Part shown: positions 60,236-64,000 of the stretch, piece by piece
Layout: every line of letters starts with the position of its first letter
Position numbering within the stretch: the first letter of the stretch is position 1
Assembly: GCA_036655355.1 (NCBI GenBank)
Contig: JAVVQG010000002.1
Span: 124,001-188,000, forward strand
Reading direction: 5' to 3'
Length of the DNA: 64,000 bases
Source of the DNA: JAUNSR01 sp036655355
GTDB taxonomy: Bacteria > Bacteroidota > Bacteroidia > Bacteroidales > JAUNSR01
Position numbers and translations under genes: made by a program
Notes under the pieces: generated by a model
Database searches by the model: none
The model's input: only the letters and a program-made list of their open reading frames with translations
What the model was told of the DNA's origin: nothing

Positions 60236-60955
60236 ATGGCAAACATGATTACAAAACATATCCCGAACACCCTTACCTCCCTGAATCTGTTTTCAGGGTG
60301 TCTGGCTGTAATCGCCGCTTACGAAGGAAATTATCCTCTGGCGTCATTATTCATTATCGCAGGTGCCGTATTCGATTTCTTCGACGGCATGAGTGCCCGT
60401 TTATTGAAAGCGTACTCCCCTATGGGAAAAGAGCTTGATTCACTGGCAGACATGGTTACCTTCGGAGTGGCTCCCGCAATGATCGCCTTTTCGCTGATGA
60501 AAAGTCTGGTTCCGGCAGGATTCCCCGAACTGCTTGCAGAATATTTACCTTACGCCGCTTTTCTTATTGCGATTTTCTCGGCACTGCGATTGGCGAAGTT
60601 TAATATCGACGAGCGACAAACGTCCTCTTTCATCGGACTACCGACACCGGCGAACGCCCTTTTCTGGATCGGAATCTGCATGGGATTGACTACCGCAACG
60701 GGGAATGTATTTATCGCAAACATCTGGATCATATTGGCATTGGTGGTTATTTTTTCTTACCTGCTGGTAGCGGAAATACCAATGTTTTCGTTTAAATTTA
60801 AAAGTCTTAACTGGAAAGATAACCAGCTTCGATATATTTTCCTTATCATTGCCGTTCCATTGTTGATCATTTTAGGTATCACCGGAATTTCGGCTGTCAT
60901 CGGATTATACATTATTCTTTCTTTATTGACAGGAAAGAAGTCGGTACAGCCATAA
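60236..60955 (+). CDS. pssA: CDP-diacylglycerol-serine O-phosphatidyltransferase
   Basis: A 239-residue CDP-alcohol phosphatidyltransferase with several membrane helices. It makes phosphatidylserine, the substrate of the Psd encoded just upstream. The catalytic motif D-G-x2-A-R-x8-G-x3-D-x3-D is complete: DGMSARLLK, then G, then ELDSLADMVTFG. It starts MANMITKHIPNTLTSLNL at ATG 60236; the frame is open back to a TTG at 60146, but that part overlaps the hairpin. DUF4834 follows after 31 bp. Together the two enzymes give phosphatidylethanolamine. Confidence 0.94.
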   Translation: MANMITKHIPNTLTSLNLFSGCLAVIAAYEGNYPLASLFIIAGAVFDFFDGMSARLLKAYSPMGKELDSLADMVTFGVAPAMIAFSLMKSLVPAGFPELLAEYLPYAAFLIAIFSALRLAKFNIDERQTSSFIGLPTPANALFWIGICMGLTTATGNVFIANIWIILALVVIFSYLLVAEIPMFSFKFKSLNWKDNQLRYIFLIIAVPLLIILGITGISAVIGLYIILSLLTGKKSVQP

Positions 60956-60986
60956 TGTTTAATTCTAACTTATTGTAAAAAGATTT

Positions 60987-61241
60987 ATGATCCAGGCTTT
61001 TTTGATTATCATTATATTCGCCATCTTATTGGTATTGGTTGTTGGATTCGGTATAATCCGTGCAATTTTCCGAATCTTCTTCGGAGGCGGTTCAAATTTG
61101 AAAAAACAACACAAACAAGCTTCGCATGAGAAAGAGCAGGCTCAGACTCAATGGCACTCAGCCGAGAAAAAGAAAATCTTCACCAAAGACGAAGGTGAAT
61201 ATATTGATTTTGAAGAGATCAAAGATCCAGACAAGCACTGA
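60987..61241 (+). CDS. DUF4834-family small membrane protein
   Basis: An 84-residue protein with one hydrophobic helix at residues 4-28 and a FRIFFGGG turn. A charged, Lys/Gln-rich cytoplasmic tail follows, ending DEGEYIDFEEIKDPDKH. This is the DUF4834 pattern found next to pssA in many Bacteroidales. Function is unknown; the position suggests a link to phospholipid synthesis, perhaps as a membrane-bound partner, which is inference. A strong bidirectional terminator follows. Confidence 0.8.
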   Translation: MIQAFLIIIIFAILLVLVVGFGIIRAIFRIFFGGGSNLKKQHKQASHEKEQAQTQWHSAEKKKIFTKDEGEYIDFEEIKDPDKH

Positions 61242-61259
61242 TTGTCTGATTAAAATACA

Positions 61260-61304
61260 AACAGCGGCAGATTCAATCCAAACATTGAATCTGCCGCTGT
61301 TTTT
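61260..61304. terminator. Bidirectional terminator after the phospholipid operon
   Basis: 18-bp perfect arms 61260-61277 and 61284-61301 (from AACAGCGGCAGATT inward) with a 6-nt loop and T-rich right side. It also serves the converging serine hydrolase gene. Confidence 0.9.
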
Positions 61305-61349
61305 GTTATTGTGACAAGGCAACGCAGCATTCCGATTGAGACGAAAATG

Positions 61350-62540
61350 TTATTGCGATGCGGGGCTCTTTTGAGTTGCTTGAACAGAGAAAGCTGACCT
61401 TTTCAGAATCTCTTCGGCTGACTCGAGCCAAATCGCGATATCGGTCGGGTAGTGATTCTCGTCGCGCTCTTCCCTATTTCGCTCACCCAATCGCACTACT
61501 ACCGCATTCCACTCCGGAATGACAAATACATACTGACCGAGCATTCCCCGCATGAAAGGGATCTGCATTCCTTTGTATTCGTAGATCCAGAACTGATACC
61601 CGTAAAGACGATTCGGCAATGAATCGTATTGTGAGATCAGATCGTCCGCCGGATGCGTTGCAGCTTCAAGATAGCGAGCAGGCACCACACGGATGCCATT
61701 CCACTTTCCGCGATTGAGAACCAATTGTCCAAAGCGCGCAAAATCGCGGGCATTCGAATTAAAACAACAATACGCTTTCTCGGCCCCATCTTTGTGATCG
61801 AGACTCCAAAGTGCACTCTGCTCCGCTTGAATCGGTGTCCACAACTTTTGAGAAGCGTAGTCAGACAACGTCTCACCGGTTGCTCTCTCCACGATGAATC
61901 CCAACAATTGGGTAACCCCGCTCTGATAAAGCACCTTCTCGCCCGGTTTACGAATCTGTTTAATCCGCTTCATCAACCAGGGCAGGTCGCCCCCGTAATA
62001 AGCGGCGGTAGTGGGACCTATTAATCCGCTATAAGACTCGTTCCAATCAACTCCGGCACTCATGGTCAAGAGGTGACGAATGGTCAGTGTCTTTCCTTGG
62101 AATGTACCATATTCCGGCAAAAAGTCACTCACTGGCTGTTCAACCCCTTTGATTTTTCCCTCCTCTATGGCGATTCCGATCAAAAGAGAAACAATGCTTT
62201 TCGCCATCGAGAAAGAGTTACTGAGTGAGGTTTCACCGTATTTTCCGTTATAATGTTCAAAAAGAAGCGCCGAATCTTGGATCACCACGAAAGCGACCGT
62301 TCCCAGTTCCTCTTGTGAGTCGGCCAAAAGACGCGGCAAAGGGGCTGTATGGTATTGTTCGGAAACGGGCCATGAGGAAGGGTCTGCCGCCTCCACGACA
62401 CGATTGTAAAAAAGCGGATAGTCATCTATTCCGGGATAGGTATATAAAAGCGCACGCGGAATGTATTGATTGGCGGGCAATAAAACCCAGCCTAAGAGTA
62501 AAACGATTACAATCAGAAAGAAGGCTAACAGATTTCTCAT
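61350..62540 (-). CDS. Serine hydrolase, beta-lactamase/transpeptidase-like family
   Basis: A 396-residue protein with an N-terminal hydrophobic segment (residues 3-20), probably a membrane anchor or signal, placing it in the periplasm. The catalytic S-x-x-K is in NSFSMAKSIVSLL, and the Y-x-[NS] motif is YQSG. LTMSAGVDWNES is typical of the class C beta-lactamase-like (PF00144) esterase group. These proteins include esterases, D-aminopeptidases and EstB-like enzymes; true beta-lactamase activity is not implied. It follows the small anchored protein gene by 23 bp on the same strand. The substrate is unknown. Confidence 0.87.
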   Translation of the reverse strand: MRNLLAFFLIVIVLLLGWVLLPANQYIPRALLYTYPGIDDYPLFYNRVVEAADPSSWPVSEQYHTAPLPRLLADSQEELGTVAFVVIQDSALLFEHYNGKYGETSLSNSFSMAKSIVSLLIGIAIEEGKIKGVEQPVSDFLPEYGTFQGKTLTIRHLLTMSAGVDWNESYSGLIGPTTAAYYGGDLPWLMKRIKQIRKPGEKVLYQSGVTQLLGFIVERATGETLSDYASQKLWTPIQAEQSALWSLDHKDGAEKAYCCFNSNARDFARFGQLVLNRGKWNGIRVVPARYLEAATHPADDLISQYDSLPNRLYGYQFWIYEYKGMQIPFMRGMLGQYVFVIPEWNAVVVRLGERNREERDENHYPTDIAIWLESAEEILKRSAFSVQATQKSPASQ

Positions 62541-62563
62541 GGTAAACAGCAGATCGAGATGTA

Positions 62564-63013
62564 TTAAGGTTGATGATCGGGAGTGAGTGGAAGCACATCC
62601 AAGCGCGGTACATTCTGGATGGAAACAATACTGTCAACCACAAATTTACTATACCCGCGCCATGGCAACGGAGCCAGATACTCCTTGTAATAAAGTTCCA
62701 CCTGTTTGCCACCCATACGCATCAGTTTGTCGGCTACTTCGCGGTTATCAACGGAGAAAAGAAATTCGTTCGATTTAATTCCATCGTTACCTGAAGTAAT
62801 CCCGTAGAGGATCATCTCGCCTTCGTACGTTTTAAACAGGTATCCTTTGTGAACCACATAATTTAAAGTTCCGGTCTTAATTCCCGAACCGAATACAAAA
62901 TAGTAGCGGACGTAGATAAAAGAGCCCAATCCCACAAGCAGAACCAAAAGGAGAATGGTAAGCAGTTTCCCCTTTTTCTTCCGGGGTTTTTCAAGCGGTT
63001 GGTTATTTTCCAT
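62564..63013 (-). CDS. Hypothetical single-pass membrane protein
   Basis: A 149-residue protein that I do not recognise. A basic N-terminus (ENNQPLEKPRKKKGK) precedes one hydrophobic helix (LLTILLLVLLVGLGSFIYV, about residues 17-35), then a soluble domain of about 110 residues with mixed beta character (GTLNYVVHKGYLFKTYEGEM and VADKLMRMGGKQVELYY). The topology puts the domain outside the inner membrane. I set the start at ATG 63013; the frame continues upstream to 63067, but that part overlaps the pepD terminator. It is co-directional with the serine hydrolase gene (23-bp gap), so the two may work together in the envelope. Confidence 0.75.
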   Translation of the reverse strand: MENNQPLEKPRKKKGKLLTILLLVLLVGLGSFIYVRYYFVFGSGIKTGTLNYVVHKGYLFKTYEGEMILYGITSGNDGIKSNEFLFSVDNREVADKLMRMGGKQVELYYKEYLAPLPWRGYSKFVVDSIVSIQNVPRLDVLPLTPDHQP

Positions 63014-63030
63014 AAACAATAAGATAAGCG

Positions 63031-63081
63031 AAAAAAAATTCCCCTTAAGTCGCTTTTTGAAGAGCATCCTTAAGGGGAATT
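63031..63081 (-). terminator. Terminator after pepD
   Basis: AATTCCCCTTAAG at 63037-63049 pairs with its complement at 63069-63081. On the minus strand eight T follow. It ends pepD and precedes the small membrane protein gene. Confidence 0.85.
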
Positions 63082-63090
63082 CATATGATT

Positions 63091-64000
63091 TTATTTCTTA
63101 GGAATCGACTTCAAAACATCCAAGGTAAACTTCCAGAATTTATCCACCGTCGCGATGTTCAGTTTCTCATCTGGCGAATGCGGATGGCGGATTGTTGGTC
63201 CGAAGGAGATCATATCCAATCCCGGTACGTTTGAACCGATGATTCCACACTCCAGTCCGGCGTGGATAACCTTCACTTCAGGTTCTTTACCAAACTCTTT
63301 CAGGTAAGTTTCTTTCATGAGTTTCAGAATCCGCGAATCCATATTCGGATCCCATCCAGGATAGTTTCCGTCAAATTCAACACGAGCACCTCCCAACGTA
63401 AAGACACTTTGCAGGCTTGATGCCAAGAAGAACTTCTGCTCTTCGTTCAAGCTTCTGATGAGGAATTTAACTTCAACCATTCCCTCCATACTCTTCACAA
63501 TGGCAAGATTCGAAGAGGTTTCAACAACAGAAGGCATGTTCGGCAACACACGAAGCGCTCCGTTAAAACATCCCACTACCGAGTTGATCACATCATCTTG
63601 AATCTCTTCCGGCAAAAGAGTAGCAGGCAAAGAAGTAACCTCAGCCTCAAATTTGATATTTTCTTCCACCCCACGGAACTCTTCATTAAACAGATCCTGG
63701 TAGTAAGCCACCTCTTCCATGAAATCGTCAACCACCTCGGCTGGGATTGTGATTACTGCGAATGCTTCGCGAGGGATGGCATTTCGAAGCGTTCCACCCA
63801 AAACAGATGACAAGCGCGCTTCATAATCGGTTACTGCGAATTTAAGGAAACGGAAAAGCAACTTATTCGCGTTTCCGCGCCCCAGATTGATATCCATTCC
63901 CGAGTGACCGCCTTTCAGACCGGTCAGAGACAAGCTGATCGCCACATCTCCTTCAGGAATTTCGGTATCGTCTTTGTATTGGAACGAAGCAGTCATATTT
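63091..64000 (-). CDS. pepD: Aminoacyl-histidine dipeptidase (PepD), C-terminal part
   Basis: The last 303 or so codons of an M20-family peptidase; the start lies beyond the right end. The frame is open to the edge of the window. PepD (about 485 residues complete) hydrolyses Xaa-His and other dipeptides with two zinc ions in the cytoplasm. Visible marks are GLKGGHSGMDINLGRGNA at the lid/dimerisation domain, and, near the C-terminus, AGLECGIIGSNVPGLDMIS and GPTIRHPHSPDE, with the metal-site His. The first catalytic Asp/His motif is in the missing part. The terminator at 63031-63081 ends the gene. Confidence 0.92.
   Translation of the reverse strand, partial: NMTASFQYKDDTEIPEGDVAISLSLTGLKGGHSGMDINLGRGNANKLLFRFLKFAVTDYEARLSSVLGGTLRNAIPREAFAVITIPAEVVDDFMEEVAYYQDLFNEEFRGVEENIKFEAEVTSLPATLLPEEIQDDVINSVVGCFNGALRVLPNMPSVVETSSNLAIVKSMEGMVEVKFLIRSLNEEQKFFLASSLQSVFTLGGARVEFDGNYPGWDPNMDSRILKLMKETYLKEFGKEPEVKVIHAGLECGIIGSNVPGLDMISFGPTIRHPHSPDEKLNIATVDKFWKFTLDVLKSIPKK

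Overview
The window looks like chromosomal DNA of an anaerobic Bacteroidales bacterium, plausibly a Parabacteroides/Tannerellaceae or Dysgonomonadaceae relative; the genus is an inference. The grounds are a SusC/SusD pair with a hybrid two-component regulator, serine-type sulfatases, GT3 glycogen synthase, families such as DUF4834 and a DUF5020-like barrel, carboxynorspermidine decarboxylase, and promoters of the Bacteroidetes form TTTG-N19-21-TAnnTTTG (exact at ppdK, psd and nhaC). I saw no rRNA, tRNA, CRISPR, insertion sequence or phage gene. The window cuts an MBL-fold hydrolase at the left end and a dipeptidase gene at the right end.

Layout. 0-13 kb: glycine cleavage P protein, an acyl-CoA ligase, a YigZ protein, a glycogen synthase/phosphorylase operon, small proteins, an acyltransferase, a nitrilase-family amidase and a META lipoprotein. 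13-34 kb: polyamine gene nspC with the UvrD-type helicase, superoxide dismutase, alanine dehydrogenase, free Met-sulfoxide reductase, a DUF5020-like outer-membrane channel followed by a purine permease, a metallophosphoesterase, tex-folK, two adjacent but divergent yaaA copies, rlmD, ppdK and a Kef-type antiporter. 34.4-48.4 kb: a polysaccharide utilization locus. 48.5-64 kb: malate dehydrogenase, the Pst phosphate system, NhaC, a long KamA-type radical SAM protein, RluA, the phosphatidylethanolamine genes psd-pssA-DUF4834, a serine hydrolase and pepD.

The 34.4-48.4 kb locus is the main accessory system. SusC and SusD would import a glycan, two exported sulfatases would remove sulfate, a GH29-type enzyme would remove fucose, and the divergent hybrid sensor would switch the operon on. 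The predicted target is a sulfated, fucose-bearing glycan such as host mucin or a fucan.

The most novel signal is a pair of 85-bp elements (12728-12812 and 20135-20219). They are 92% identical, all seven differences are transitions, and each ends 13-14 nt before the start codon of an exported protein. Both can fold into a bulged 12-bp stem closing a multibranch loop, so they are candidate cis-regulatory RNAs. Also notable are a PstS-like segment inside PstC, a diverged yaaA copy, a 22-bp tandem repeat, a structured psd-pssA spacer, and a hairpin overlapping the gcvP promoter region.
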